From CAVPDA01 sp963702495 (GTDB lineage: Bacteria; Pseudomonadota; Gammaproteobacteria; Burkholderiales; Rhodocyclaceae): a stretch of 64,000 nucleotides of DNA. Below, in pieces: positions 48,102-56,727 of the stretch. The position numbers and the translations under genes are program-made. The notes beneath the pieces were generated by a model, which made no database searches, was not told the DNA's origin, and was given only the letters and a program-made list of their open reading frames with translations. The DNA is taken from the NCBI GenBank assembly GCA_963702495.1, contig CAVPDA010000015.1:1-64000 (forward strand). Reading direction: 5' to 3'. Within the stretch, counting starts at the first letter, position 1, and every line of letters starts with the position of its first letter.

Positions 48102-48752
48102 ATGAGTCTAGGCCTTGTCGGACGCAAGGTCGGCATGACGCGTGTCTTCACCGATGATGGCGCCACCATCCCGGTGACGGTGCTCGACGTGTCGAACAAC
48201 CGCGTGTCCCAGATCAAGACGCCTGAGAACGACGGCTACGCCGCGGTCCAGGTCACCTTCGGCAGCCGCCGCGCGAGCCGCGTGTCGAAACCGCTCGCCG
48301 GCCATCTCGCCAAGGCCGGGGTCGCGCCCGGTCAAGTGCTGCGGGAATTCCGCGTCGAGCCGGATCAGCTCTCCGGCTTCAAGCCCGGCGACACCATCAG
48401 CGTCACGATCTTCGCCCCCGGGCAGAAGGTGGACGTGACCGGAACATCGATCGGAAAGGGCTTCTCCGGTTCGATCAAGCGGCATCATTTCAGCTCGAAC
48501 CGCGCCTCCCACGGCAACTCGATCTCCCACAATGCGCCGGGCTCGATCGGCATGGCGCAGGACCCGGGTCGCGTCTTCCCCGGCAAGCGCATGGCCGGTC
48601 ACCTCGGCGATGTGCAGCGCACGCAGCAGACCCTGGAAGTGGTGCGCATCGACGAAGCGCGCGGCCTGCTGCTGGTGAAAGGCGCCGTTCCGGGCGCCAA
48701 GGGTGGCGACGTAGTCGTGCGTCCGGCCGTCAAGGCCAAGGCCGGCAACTGA
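48102..48752 (+). CDS. rplC: 50S ribosomal protein L3
   Basis: A 216-residue early-assembly protein: MSLGLVGRKVGMTRVFTDDG and the central loop GSIGMAQDPGRVFPGKRMAGHLG, whose Gln is often methylated by PrmB. Strong RBS GGAGGAAACAACA precedes ATG 48102. Confidence 0.97.
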   Translation: MSLGLVGRKVGMTRVFTDDGATIPVTVLDVSNNRVSQIKTPENDGYAAVQVTFGSRRASRVSKPLAGHLAKAGVAPGQVLREFRVEPDQLSGFKPGDTISVTIFAPGQKVDVTGTSIGKGFSGSIKRHHFSSNRASHGNSISHNAPGSIGMAQDPGRVFPGKRMAGHLGDVQRTQQTLEVVRIDEARGLLLVKGAVPGAKGGDVVVRPAVKAKAGN

Positions 48753-48764
48753 GCGGGGGGCGCA

Positions 48765-49385
48765 ATGGAACTCAAACTGATCGACGAACAAGGCCAGTCC
48801 GGGTTGACGCTGCAGGCATCGGATGCCCTGTTTGCGCGCGACTACAACGAGGCACTGGTGCACCAGATCGTGGTCGCCTACCAGGCCAATGCCCGCTCGG
48901 GCAACCGCGCGCAGAAGGACCGCCAGCAGGTGCGCCACTCCACCAAGAAGCCGTGGCGCCAGAAGGGAACCGGACGGGCGCGCTCCGGCATGACTTCTTC
49001 GCCGCTGTGGCGCGGGGGCGGCCGCATCTTCCCCAATTCCCCGGAAGAGAATTTTTCGCATAAGGTCAATCGCAAGATGTACCGCGCCGGCATTGCCGCC
49101 ATCCTGTCCCAACTGGCGCGCGAAGACCGCCTGGCGGTGATCGAGAACTTCAGCGTCGCGGCGCCCAAGACCAAGCTTTTCGCCCAGAAGCTGAAGAGCA
49201 TGGGGCTCGAGTCCGTGCTCCTGATCACCGACAGCGTGGACGAGAACCTCTGGCTGTCATCGCGCAATCTGCCCAATGTGCTGGTACTGGAAGTGCAGCA
49301 GGCCGATCCGGTGTCGTTGGTGCGCTTTCCCAAGGTGCTGCTGACCAAGGGCGCAGTGGCCAAGTTCGAGGAGATGCTGGCATGA
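48765..49385 (+). CDS. rplD: 50S ribosomal protein L4
   Basis: A 206-residue exit-tunnel protein; the tunnel loop RHSTKKPWRQKGTGRARSG is conserved. In enterobacteria L4 represses its own operon through the S10 leader hairpin; the hairpin before rpsJ is a possible target here. Stop overlaps rplW by four bases. Confidence 0.97.
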   Translation: MELKLIDEQGQSGLTLQASDALFARDYNEALVHQIVVAYQANARSGNRAQKDRQQVRHSTKKPWRQKGTGRARSGMTSSPLWRGGGRIFPNSPEENFSHKVNRKMYRAGIAAILSQLAREDRLAVIENFSVAAPKTKLFAQKLKSMGLESVLLITDSVDENLWLSSRNLPNVLVLEVQQADPVSLVRFPKVLLTKGAVAKFEEMLA

Positions 49386-49705
49386 GCACGCCGACGACAC
49401 GATTCAGCCAGGAAAGACTGCTGCAGGTGCTGCTCGCTCCGCAGGTGTCCGAGAAGGCGACGTATATCGCTGACAAGAATGAGCAGGTCATCTTCTTCGT
49501 CGCACCGAACGCGACCAAGCCCGAAGTGAAGGCGGCGGTGGAACTGCTGTTCAAGGTGCAGGTCGAGTCGGTCCAGATCTCCAACCTCAAGGGCAAGGCG
49601 AAGCGCTTCGGCCGCTTCATGGGCAAGCGCGACGACGCGAAGAAGGCGTACGTCTGCCTCAGGCCCGGACAGGAGATCAACTTCGCTGAAGGGGGGGGCG
49701 CGTAA
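49382..49705 (+). CDS. rplW: 50S ribosomal protein L23
   Basis: A 107-residue protein at the exit of the tunnel, the docking site of trigger factor and SRP. APQVSEKATYIADKNEQVIFFVAPNATKPEVKAAVE is typical. ATGA overlap with rplD; directly abuts rplB. Confidence 0.96.
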   Translation: MSTPTTRFSQERLLQVLLAPQVSEKATYIADKNEQVIFFVAPNATKPEVKAAVELLFKVQVESVQISNLKGKAKRFGRFMGKRDDAKKAYVCLRPGQEINFAEGGGA

Positions 49706-50533
49706 ATGGCACTCGTCAAGGTCAAACCGACTTCGCCCGGCCGCCGCGCGCTGGTGAAGGTCGTCAATGCGAATCTGCACAAGGGCGCCCCGGTCGCGGC
49801 GCTGGTCGAGAAGAAGACCAACAAGGCCGGCCGCAACACGCACGGTCACATCACGATGCGGCACCAGGGTGGGGGCCACAAGCAGCACTACCGGGTGATC
49901 GATTTCCGCCGCAACAAGGACGGCATCGCCGCCAAGGTAGAACGTCTGGAATACGATCCCAACCGCAGCGCCAACATCGCACTGCTGTGCTACACGGATG
50001 GCGAACGCCGCTACATCATCGCGCCCAAGGGCGTTGCGGTCGGCACCCAGCTCATGAGCGGATCCGAGGCGCCGATCAAGGCCGGTAACACCCTGCCGCT
50101 GCGCAACATTCCGGTGGGCACGACCGTGCATTGCGTGGAAATGATGCCGGGCAAGGGTGCCCAGCTCGCCCGCGCCGCCGGCACCTCGGTGCAGCTGCTG
50201 GCGCGTGAAGGCAGCTACGCACAGTTGCGCTTGCGCTCCGGCGAGATCCGGCGCGTGCATGTGGAATGCCGCGCCACCATCGGCGAGGTCGGCAACGAGG
50301 AAAACAATCTGCGCTCCATCGGCAAGGCCGGTGCCCAGCGCTGGCGCGGCATCCGTCCGACGGTGCGCGGCGTGGCGATGAACCCCATTGACCACCCCCA
50401 CGGTGGCGGCGAGGGCAAGACCGCTGCCGGTCGCGACCCGTGCAGTCCGTGGGGTACGCCAACCAAAGGCTATCGCACGCGCAAGAACAAGCGCACGGAC
50501 AACATGATCGTGCAGCGTCGGCACAAGAGGTAA
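49706..50533 (+). CDS. rplB: 50S ribosomal protein L2
   Basis: A 275-residue peptidyl-transferase-centre protein. HRGGGHKQHYRVIDFRR-type core (here RHQGGGHKQHYRVIDFRR) and the C-terminal NPIDHPHGGGEGKTAAGR with the conserved His are intact. Confidence 0.97.
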   Translation: MALVKVKPTSPGRRALVKVVNANLHKGAPVAALVEKKTNKAGRNTHGHITMRHQGGGHKQHYRVIDFRRNKDGIAAKVERLEYDPNRSANIALLCYTDGERRYIIAPKGVAVGTQLMSGSEAPIKAGNTLPLRNIPVGTTVHCVEMMPGKGAQLARAAGTSVQLLAREGSYAQLRLRSGEIRRVHVECRATIGEVGNEENNLRSIGKAGAQRWRGIRPTVRGVAMNPIDHPHGGGEGKTAAGRDPCSPWGTPTKGYRTRKNKRTDNMIVQRRHKR

Positions 50534-50543
50534 GGGGTAAGCT

Positions 50544-50828
50544 ATGGCTCGTTCAATCAAGAAAGGCCCGTTCGTCGACGACCACCTGCTGAAGAAGGTG
50601 GACGCGGCCCGCTCCACCAACGACAAGCGCCCGATCAAGACCTGGTCGCGGCGCAGCACGGTCATGCCCGAGTTCGTCGGTATGACGATCGCGGTGCACA
50701 ACGGCAAGCAGCATATCCCGGTCTATATCTCGGAGAACATGGTCGGGCACAAGCTCGGCGAGTTCGCCCTGACCCGCACCTTCAAGGGTCACACGGCCGG
50801 CAAGAAGGCCGCCGTGGCGAAGAAGTAG
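50544..50828 (+). CDS. rpsS: 30S ribosomal protein S19
   Basis: A 94-residue head protein: MARSIKKGPFVDDHLLKKV and TWSRRSTVMPEFVGMTIAVHNGKQHIPVYI. Full length. Confidence 0.96.
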   Translation: MARSIKKGPFVDDHLLKKVDAARSTNDKRPIKTWSRRSTVMPEFVGMTIAVHNGKQHIPVYISENMVGHKLGEFALTRTFKGHTAGKKAAVAKK

Positions 50829-50837
50829 GGAGCGACG

Positions 50838-51167
50838 ATGGAAACCAATGCGATTTTGAGAGGCGTACGCCTGTCGGACCAGAAAGGGCGCCTCGTTGCC
50901 GACATGATTCGCGGCAAGCCGGTGGACCAGGCTCTGAGCATCCTCGCCTTCAGTCCCAAGAAGGGTGCGCGCATCATCCGGAAGGTGCTGGAGTCGGCCA
51001 TCGCCAATGCCGAGCACAACGACGGCGCCGACATTGACACCCTCAGGGTCAAGCGCATCTTCGTCGAAAAAGGCACGGTGCTGAAGCGCTTCGAGGCGCG
51101 TGCCAAGGGACGCGGCAACCGCATCGTCAAGCCGACTTGCCACGTCTTCCTCACGGTCGGGGACTAA
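50838..51167 (+). CDS. rplV: 50S ribosomal protein L22
   Basis: A 109-residue tunnel protein: ILRGVRLSDQKGRLVADMIRGK, the beta hairpin with LKRFEARAKGRGNRIVKPTCHV at the tunnel constriction. Confidence 0.96.
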   Translation: METNAILRGVRLSDQKGRLVADMIRGKPVDQALSILAFSPKKGARIIRKVLESAIANAEHNDGADIDTLRVKRIFVEKGTVLKRFEARAKGRGNRIVKPTCHVFLTVGD

Positions 51168-51176
51168 GGAGAGCTT

Positions 51177-52070
51177 ATGGGACAGAAGATCAATCCGACC
51201 GGCTTCCGGTTGTCGATAAACCACAATTGGTCATCCCGCTGGTACGCGAACTCGCATGACTTTTCGCGCATGCTCAACGAGGACCTCAAGGTCCGGGAAT
51301 ACCTGCGCAAGAAGCTGTCGCACGCCTCGGTCGGCCGTGTCGTCATCGAGCGTCCGGCGAAGAATGCCCGCATCACGGTGTTCAGCGCCCGCCCCGGCGT
51401 TGTCATCGGCAAGAAGGGCGAGGACATCGAACTGCTGAAGCGGGATCTCCAGCGCATCATGGGTGTGCCGGTGCATGTGAACATCGAAGAGATCCGCAAG
51501 CCGGAACTCGATGCCCAGTTGATCGCCGATTCCATTGCCCAGCAGTTGGAGAAGCGCATCATGTTCCGCCGCGCCATGAAGCGCGCCATGCAGAATGCGA
51601 TGCGACTCGGCGCCCAGGGTATAAAGATCATGAGCTCGGGGCGGCTGAACGGCGCAGAGATCGCGCGCACCGAGTGGTATCGGGAAGGCCGCGTGCCGCT
51701 GCATACGCTGCGCGCCGACATCGACTATGGACTGTCCGAAGCCAAGACCACTTATGGTGTGCTCGGCATCAAGGTGTGGGTGTTCAAAGGCGAGGTGCTG
51801 GCGCGCAACGAGCAGCCGACCGCTGCCCCGGAGGCTGTCACCGAAGCCGAACCGGCGCGGCGCGTGCGCAAGGCGCCAGCGCGGACCAGCGCCAGGCCCG
51901 AAGGTGCGGCGCCGGCAGGCGACGCCAAACCCGGCATGAGACCGGCTGCGCCGCGCAGGGCGCCGGCGGATGCAAAGCCGGCCGCTGCAAACGAGGGCGG
52001 GGCCGCCGCCAAACGTGTCAAGAAGCCAGGAGTAAACGATGCTGCAACCGGCGAAAAGAAAGTACCGTAA
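51177..52070 (+). CDS. rpsC: 30S ribosomal protein S3 with long C-terminal tail
   Basis: Residues 1-210 are normal S3 (MGQKINPTGFRLSINHNWSSRWYA, KH domain with VVIGKKGEDIELLK, ending YGVLGIKVWVFKGEVL). It goes on for about 85 residues rich in Ala, Pro, Lys and Arg, ending GEKKVP, and overlaps rplP by 32 bases. Betaproteobacterial S3 often has a basic tail, but an overlap this long is unusual. In another frame a stop (TAA) sits six bases before the rplP ATG in an AGGAGTAAACGATG context, so a frame change in the tail is possible. Confidence 0.93.
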   Translation: MGQKINPTGFRLSINHNWSSRWYANSHDFSRMLNEDLKVREYLRKKLSHASVGRVVIERPAKNARITVFSARPGVVIGKKGEDIELLKRDLQRIMGVPVHVNIEEIRKPELDAQLIADSIAQQLEKRIMFRRAMKRAMQNAMRLGAQGIKIMSSGRLNGAEIARTEWYREGRVPLHTLRADIDYGLSEAKTTYGVLGIKVWVFKGEVLARNEQPTAAPEAVTEAEPARRVRKAPARTSARPEGAAPAGDAKPGMRPAAPRRAPADAKPAAANEGGAAAKRVKKPGVNDAATGEKKVP

Positions 52071-52452
52071 GGAGCAGAAGGGCCGCAACAAGGGCATCGC
52101 CACCCGCGGCACCAAGGTCAGCTTCGGCGAATACGGTCTCAAGGCCACCAGCCGCGGCCGGCTGACGGCGCGCCAGATCGAGGCGGCACGTCGCGCCATG
52201 ACGCGCCACATCAAGCGCGGCGGCCGCATCTGGATCCGCATCTTCCCCGACAAGCCGGTTTCCCAGAAGCCGGCCGAAGTCCGGATGGGCAACGGCAAGG
52301 GCAACCCGGAGTACTGGGTGGCGGAAATCCAGCCCGGCAAGGTGCTTTACGAAATGGACGGTGTCAACGAGGCGCTGGCGCGCGAGGCGTTCGCGCTGGC
52401 GGCGGCCAAGCTGCCGCTCGAGACCGCGTTTGTCGCCCGTCTGGTGGGATGA
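52039..52452 (+). CDS. rplP: 50S ribosomal protein L16
   Basis: A 137-residue protein near the A-site tRNA elbow: MLQPAKRKYRKEQKGRNKGIA and RIWIRIFPDKPVSQKPAEVRMGNGKGNPEYWVA. RBS AGGAG lies inside the rpsC tail. Confidence 0.97.
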   Translation: MLQPAKRKYRKEQKGRNKGIATRGTKVSFGEYGLKATSRGRLTARQIEAARRAMTRHIKRGGRIWIRIFPDKPVSQKPAEVRMGNGKGNPEYWVAEIQPGKVLYEMDGVNEALAREAFALAAAKLPLETAFVARLVG

Positions 52453-52454
52453 TC

Positions 52455-52649
52455 ATGAATGCGAAAGAGTTGAAGGCCAAGGACGCGGCCGAGTTGAACA
52501 AGGAGCTGGTCAACTTGCTGAAGGCCCAGTTCTCGCTGCGCATGCAGCTTGCAACGCAGCAGCTTTCCAATTCGAGCCAGCTCGGCAAGGTGCGCAAGGA
52601 CATTGCGCGCGTGCGAACCATTCTGCATGAGAAGGCGACGGCAAAATGA
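52455..52649 (+). CDS. rpmC: 50S ribosomal protein L29
   Basis: A 64-residue two-helix protein: MNAKELKAKDAAELNKELVNLL. I use the second ATG (52455) because GGTGGG lies six bases upstream and homologues start there; the first ATG at 52449 overlaps the rplP stop and would add two residues. ATGA overlap with rpsQ at the end. Confidence 0.94.
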   Translation: MNAKELKAKDAAELNKELVNLLKAQFSLRMQLATQQLSNSSQLGKVRKDIARVRTILHEKATAK

Positions 52650-52915
52650 CCGAAGCAACCCCGAAAGTGCGGCGCACCCTGACCGGCCGCGTCGTCAGCG
52701 ACAAGATGCAAAAGACAGTGACGGTGGTGGTGGAACGGCTCGTCAAACATCCGATCTACGGCAAGGTCATGACCCGCTCGCGCAAGTATCATGCGCACGT
52801 CGATCCCAACGTCGCCGCGTCGGGTGATCTGGTCGAGATCGAGGAATGCCGCCCGATTTCCAAGAGCAAGGCATGGCGCGTGACGCGCGTGCTGGAGAAG
52901 TCGCGCGCGGTCTGA
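52646..52915 (+). CDS. rpsQ: 30S ribosomal protein S17
   Basis: An 89-residue OB-fold protein: LTGRVVSDKMQKTVTVVVERLVKHPIYGK, SRKYHAH and EIEECRPISKSKAWRV. Last gene of the S10 unit. Confidence 0.96.
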   Translation: MTEATPKVRRTLTGRVVSDKMQKTVTVVVERLVKHPIYGKVMTRSRKYHAHVDPNVAASGDLVEIEECRPISKSKAWRVTRVLEKSRAV

Positions 52916-52948
52916 TGCGGGAATCGCGGCAGGAAAGTGAAAAAACCC

Positions 52949-52978
52949 TTCACTTCATGAGCCGCCTGTTGCTATACT
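52949..52978 (+). promoter_or_regulatory. Internal promoter before rplN (spc promoter)
   Basis: TTCACT (52949-52954), 18 bases, TATACT (52973-52978), in the 179-base rpsQ-rplN gap, the largest gap inside this gene run. The spc operon promoter of Escherichia coli has the same location. Confidence 0.6.
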
Positions 52979-53094
52979 CTTGCGCTTCACGTTTTGGCCG
53001 GCACGCTGTTTCCACAGCCGGCCAAGCCAACCCGGACGGGTTCCAAGACTGACCGCAGCCTCCGGCAGCGGGTTAAGTTGGAGATTGGACAGAC

Positions 53095-53463
53095 ATGATT
53101 CAAATGCAGACGGTACTGAACGTCGCCGACAACACGGGTGCGCGTTCGATTATGTGCATCAAGGTGCTGGGCGGCTCGAAGCGCCGCTACGCCGGCATCG
53201 GCGACATTATCAAGGTGACCGTCAAGGACGCCGCGCCGCGCGGGCGCGTGAAGAAAGGCGAAGTGTACAGCGCAGTCGTGGTGCGCACGGCGAAGGGCGT
53301 GCGCCGCCCGGACGGGTCCCTGGTCAAGTTCGACTCGAATGCCGCCGTGCTGCTCAACAACAAGCTGGAGCCGATCGGCACGCGCATCTTCGGGCCGGTC
53401 ACGCGCGAGTTGCGCACCGAACGATTCATGAAGATCGTCTCGCTGGCGCCGGAAGTTCTGTAA
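53095..53463 (+). CDS. rplN: 50S ribosomal protein L14
   Basis: A 122-residue subunit-interface protein: MIQMQTVLNVADNTGARSIMCIKVLGGSKRRYA, full length. Confidence 0.97.
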   Translation: MIQMQTVLNVADNTGARSIMCIKVLGGSKRRYAGIGDIIKVTVKDAAPRGRVKKGEVYSAVVVRTAKGVRRPDGSLVKFDSNAAVLLNNKLEPIGTRIFGPVTRELRTERFMKIVSLAPEVL

Positions 53464-53484
53464 GCGGGTTTTCAAGGATTGCCC

Positions 53485-53805
53485 ATGAACAAGATTCGCA
53501 AAGGCGACCACGTCGTCGTCCTTACCGGTAAGGACAAGGGTAAGCGCGGCTCCGTGCTGCGCCGGGTCGGTGACGAGCACGTAGTGGTGGAAGGCGTGAA
53601 CAAGGTGAAGAAGCACGCCAAGCCGAATCCGCTCAAGAACCAGCCGGGCGGCATCGTGGAGAAGGAGATGCCGATCAACGTTTCCAACGTTGCCCTGCTC
53701 AACCCGCAAACGCAGAAGGCGGATCGCGTCGGCTTCAAGGTCATGCAGGACGGCCGGAAGGTGCGCGTGTTCAAGTCGAACGGCGAGATGGTGGACGTCC
53801 AATAG
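53485..53805 (+). CDS. rplX: 50S ribosomal protein L24
   Basis: A 106-residue assembly initiator with a KOW motif (RKGDHVVVLTGKDKGKRGSVL). ATG 53485 is chosen over an in-frame TTG two codons earlier; AAGGA lies seven bases before it. Confidence 0.96.
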   Translation: MNKIRKGDHVVVLTGKDKGKRGSVLRRVGDEHVVVEGVNKVKKHAKPNPLKNQPGGIVEKEMPINVSNVALLNPQTQKADRVGFKVMQDGRKVRVFKSNGEMVDVQ

Positions 53806-53821
53806 AGGCGCAGGAATTCAC

Positions 53822-54361
53822 ATGGCACGCTTGCATGAGTTTTACACACAGACCGTAATGCCCGAGCTTTCCAAGAAGTTCGAGTACAAGTCGGTGATGC
53901 AGATCCCGCGCATCACCAAGATCACGCTGAACATGGGCGTGGGCGAGGCGGTCGGCGACAAGAAGGTACTGGACCACGCGACCGGCGACATGATCAAGAT
54001 CGGCGGGCAGAAACCGGTCGTCACCAAGGCCAAGAAGTCGATTGCCGGCTTCAAAATCCGCAAGGGCTACCCGATCGGGTGCATGGTGACGCTGCGCGGG
54101 GGGCGCATGTACGAGTTCCTCGATCGCCTGATCGCCATTGCCATGCCGCGCATCCGCGACTTTCGCGGCGTGTCGGCCCGCGGTTTCGACGGCCGCGGCA
54201 ACTACAGTCTGGGCGTGAAGGAACAGATCATCTTCCCCGAAATCGAGTACGACAAAGTCGATGCCGTCCGGGGCATGAACATCAGCATCACCACGACGGC
54301 AAAGACCGACGAGGAAGCGAAGGCGCTGCTCGCGGCTTTCAAATTCCCGTTCAGGAATTGA
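53822..54361 (+). CDS. rplE: 50S ribosomal protein L5
   Basis: A 179-residue 5S rRNA-binding protein: MARLHEFYTQTVMPELSKKF, NMGVGEAVGDKK and RDFRGVSARGFDGRGNY. ATG 53822 matches homologues; the frame is open upstream. Confidence 0.97.
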   Translation: MARLHEFYTQTVMPELSKKFEYKSVMQIPRITKITLNMGVGEAVGDKKVLDHATGDMIKIGGQKPVVTKAKKSIAGFKIRKGYPIGCMVTLRGGRMYEFLDRLIAIAMPRIRDFRGVSARGFDGRGNYSLGVKEQIIFPEIEYDKVDAVRGMNISITTTAKTDEEAKALLAAFKFPFRN

Positions 54362-54368
54362 GGGACTC

Positions 54369-54674
54369 ATGGCGAAACTTTCACTGATTAATCGCGAGAA
54401 CAAGCGGCGCAAGCTGGTGGCGAAATACGCCGCCAAGCGCACGGAGCTGAAGGCGATCGTGGCCAACCAGAAGCTGTCGGAAGACGAGCGCATGGAGGCC
54501 CGGCTCAAGCTGCAGCAACTGCCGCGTAATGCGAATCCGACGCGCCAGCGCAATCGCTGCGAGCTGACCGGTCGGCCGCGCGGGGTGTTCCGCAAATTCG
54601 GACTGTGCCGCAACAAGCTGCGCGACGTTGCGATGCGCGGCGAGGTGCCGGGCATGGTCAAGGCGAGCTGGTAA
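54369..54674 (+). CDS. rpsN: 30S ribosomal protein S14
   Basis: A 101-residue S14 of the long, zinc-free type: MAKLSLINRENKRRKLVAKY and the basic end RNRCELTGRPRGVFRKFGLCRNKLRD. Confidence 0.97.
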   Translation: MAKLSLINRENKRRKLVAKYAAKRTELKAIVANQKLSEDERMEARLKLQQLPRNANPTRQRNRCELTGRPRGVFRKFGLCRNKLRDVAMRGEVPGMVKASW

Positions 54675-54685
54675 GGAGACGGACA

Positions 54686-55081
54686 ATGAGCATGACCGAT
54701 CCCATCGCCGATATGCTGACCCGCATCCGCAACGCCCAGATGGCGCAGAAGTCATCGGTGGCGATGCCCTCGTCCAAGATCAAGGTGGCCATCGCCGGGG
54801 TGCTGAAGGACGAAGGCTACATCGACGATTTCGCCGTGCGCGACGCGGAGGGCAAGAATCAGCTCGATATCGCGCTCAAGTATTATGCCGGCCGCCCGGT
54901 GATCGAGCGCATCGAGCGCATCAGCCGTCCCGGCCTGCGTGTGTACAAAGGCTCGGGCGATCTGCCGCGCGTGATGAACGGACTCGGGATTGCCATAGTG
55001 TCCACGCCCAAGGGCGTGATGACCGACCGCAAGGCGCGCGCCAGCAACATCGGCGGCGAAGTGCTGTGCTTCGTCGCGTGA
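54686..55081 (+). CDS. rpsH: 30S ribosomal protein S8
   Basis: A 131-residue central-domain assembly protein: MSMTDPIADMLTRIRNAQMA and GLGIAIVSTPKGVMTDRKAR. In Escherichia coli S8 represses the spc operon at the rplE region; not visible here. RBS AAGGAG before ATG 54686. Confidence 0.97.
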   Translation: MSMTDPIADMLTRIRNAQMAQKSSVAMPSSKIKVAIAGVLKDEGYIDDFAVRDAEGKNQLDIALKYYAGRPVIERIERISRPGLRVYKGSGDLPRVMNGLGIAIVSTPKGVMTDRKARASNIGGEVLCFVA

Positions 55082-55091
55082 GGTAGCCACC

Positions 55092-55625
55092 ATGTCGCGA
55101 ATTGCAAAGAACCCGGTCGTGCTGCCGAAAGGCGTGGATATTTCCCTGGCGGCCAACGAAATCACGGTGAAGGGCCCGCTCGGTTCGCTGCGCCAGCGCA
55201 TCCATGTTGCGGTGCGCATCGAGCAGGACGGCGACAAGCTGCTGTGCAAGGCGGTCGACGGCGCCACCGAAGGCAGCGCGCAGTCCGGCACCATGCGCGC
55301 CCTCCTCAACAATATGGTGGTCGGAGTCACCAAGGGTTTCGAGAAGAAACTCACCCTGGTCGGTGTGGGATATCGCGCCCAGGCACAGGGCTCGAAGCTC
55401 AACCTCGCCGTCGGTTTTTCCCATCCGGTGGTGCATGAAATGCCGCAGGGCGTGAAGGTCGAGACGCCGACCCAGACCGAGATCCTGATCAAGGGTATCG
55501 ACAAACAGCAGGTTGGTCAGGTGGCCGCCGAAGTGCGTGCGTACCGGGAGCCGGAGCCCTACAAGGGCAAGGGCATCCGCTACGCCGACGAACGGGTCAT
55601 CCTGAAAGAAACCAAGAAGAAGTAA
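55092..55625 (+). CDS. rplF: 50S ribosomal protein L6
   Basis: A 177-residue two-domain protein: MSRIAKNPVVLPKGVDISL and the C-terminal YKGKGIRYADERVILKETKKK. Confidence 0.97.
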   Translation: MSRIAKNPVVLPKGVDISLAANEITVKGPLGSLRQRIHVAVRIEQDGDKLLCKAVDGATEGSAQSGTMRALLNNMVVGVTKGFEKKLTLVGVGYRAQAQGSKLNLAVGFSHPVVHEMPQGVKVETPTQTEILIKGIDKQQVGQVAAEVRAYREPEPYKGKGIRYADERVILKETKKK

Positions 55626-55637
55626 GGCAGGAACGCT

Positions 55638-55997
55638 ATGGCAATGGACAAGAAACAGTCGCGTTTGCGCCGGGCACGGCAGACTCGCATCCGCATCGCC
55701 GAGCAGAATGCGGTACGCCTGTGCGTACATCGCTCGAACTGCCACATTTACGCGCAGATCATTTCCGATGGCGGCGGCAAGGTGCTGGCGACCGCATCCA
55801 CCGTCGAGTCCGCTGTGCGCAAGGATGTGCCAAACGGCGGAAACATCAAGGCGGCGCAGATCATCGGCAAGCTGATTGCCGAGCGCGCCAAGGCCGCGGG
55901 CATCGAGACGGTCGCATTCGACCGCTCCGGCTTCCGCTATCACGGCCGGGTCAAGGCGCTGGCGGATGCCGCGCGCGAAGGCGGACTCAAGTTCTAG
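55638..55997 (+). CDS. rplR: 50S ribosomal protein L18
   Basis: A 119-residue 5S rRNA-binding protein: MDKKQSRLRRARQTRIRI and FDRSGFRYHGRVKALADAAREGGL. Start 55638 has AGGAA five bases before; ATG 55644 is the alternative and is where many homologues start. Confidence 0.95.
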   Translation: MAMDKKQSRLRRARQTRIRIAEQNAVRLCVHRSNCHIYAQIISDGGGKVLATASTVESAVRKDVPNGGNIKAAQIIGKLIAERAKAAGIETVAFDRSGFRYHGRVKALADAAREGGLKF

Positions 55998-56010
55998 GGC
56001 GAGACACGCA

Positions 56011-56538
56011 ATGGCTAAACCGCAAAGAAGGCAGGGACAGGCACCGCAGGAAGAGCGCGACGACGGCCTGCGCGAGAAGATGGTTTCGATCAACCGCGTC
56101 ACCAAGGTGGTGAAGGGCGGTCGGATCCTCGGCTTCGCGGCGCTGACGGTAGTCGGCGACGGCGACGGTGGCATCGGCATGGGCAAGGGCAAGGCGCGCG
56201 AGGTGCCGGTCGCCGTGCAGAAAGCGATGGAAGAGGCGCGGCGAAAGATGGTCAAGGTGAGCCTGAAGGACGGCTCGCTGCACCATACCGTGATCGGCGA
56301 ACACGGCGCGGCCAAGGTGCTGATGCAACCGGCGCTGGCCGGTACCGGCATCATCGCCGGCGGACCGATGCGCGCGGTGTTCGAGGTGATGGGTGTGACC
56401 GACGTGGTGGCCAAGTGCTTCGGTTCGACCAATCCGTACAACGTCGTGCGCGCTACTCTTAACGGCCTGTCCAAGGTCAATACTCCGGCCGAGATCGCCG
56501 CCAAGCGCGGCCTCACGGTCGAGCAGATCACGGGGTAA
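56011..56538 (+). CDS. rpsE: 30S ribosomal protein S5
   Basis: A 175-residue accuracy protein: EKMVSINRVTKVVKGGRILGFAALTVVGDGDGGIGMGKGKAREVP is the double-stranded RNA-binding region; ATG 56011 by homology. Confidence 0.97.
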   Translation: MAKPQRRQGQAPQEERDDGLREKMVSINRVTKVVKGGRILGFAALTVVGDGDGGIGMGKGKAREVPVAVQKAMEEARRKMVKVSLKDGSLHHTVIGEHGAAKVLMQPALAGTGIIAGGPMRAVFEVMGVTDVVAKCFGSTNPYNVVRATLNGLSKVNTPAEIAAKRGLTVEQITG

Positions 56539-56541
56539 GCC

Positions 56542-56724
56542 ATGGCGGACAAGAAGATCAGGGTGACGCTGGTGAAAAGCGTCGCATCCACCAAGACGTC
56601 GCACCGCGCCACGGTGCGGGGGCTTGGTTTGCGCCGTCTCAACCACACGGTGGAACTTATCGACACCCCTGAGGTGCGCGGCATGATCCACAAGGTGGCC
56701 TACCTGGTGAAGTGTGAGGGATAA
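56542..56724 (+). CDS. rpmD: 50S ribosomal protein L30
   Basis: A 60-residue protein: KIRVTLVKSVASTKTSHRATVRGLGLRRLNHTVELIDTPEVRGMI read in segments; full length, three bases after rpsE. Confidence 0.95.
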   Translation: MADKKIRVTLVKSVASTKTSHRATVRGLGLRRLNHTVELIDTPEVRGMIHKVAYLVKCEG

Positions 56725-56727
56725 GCC

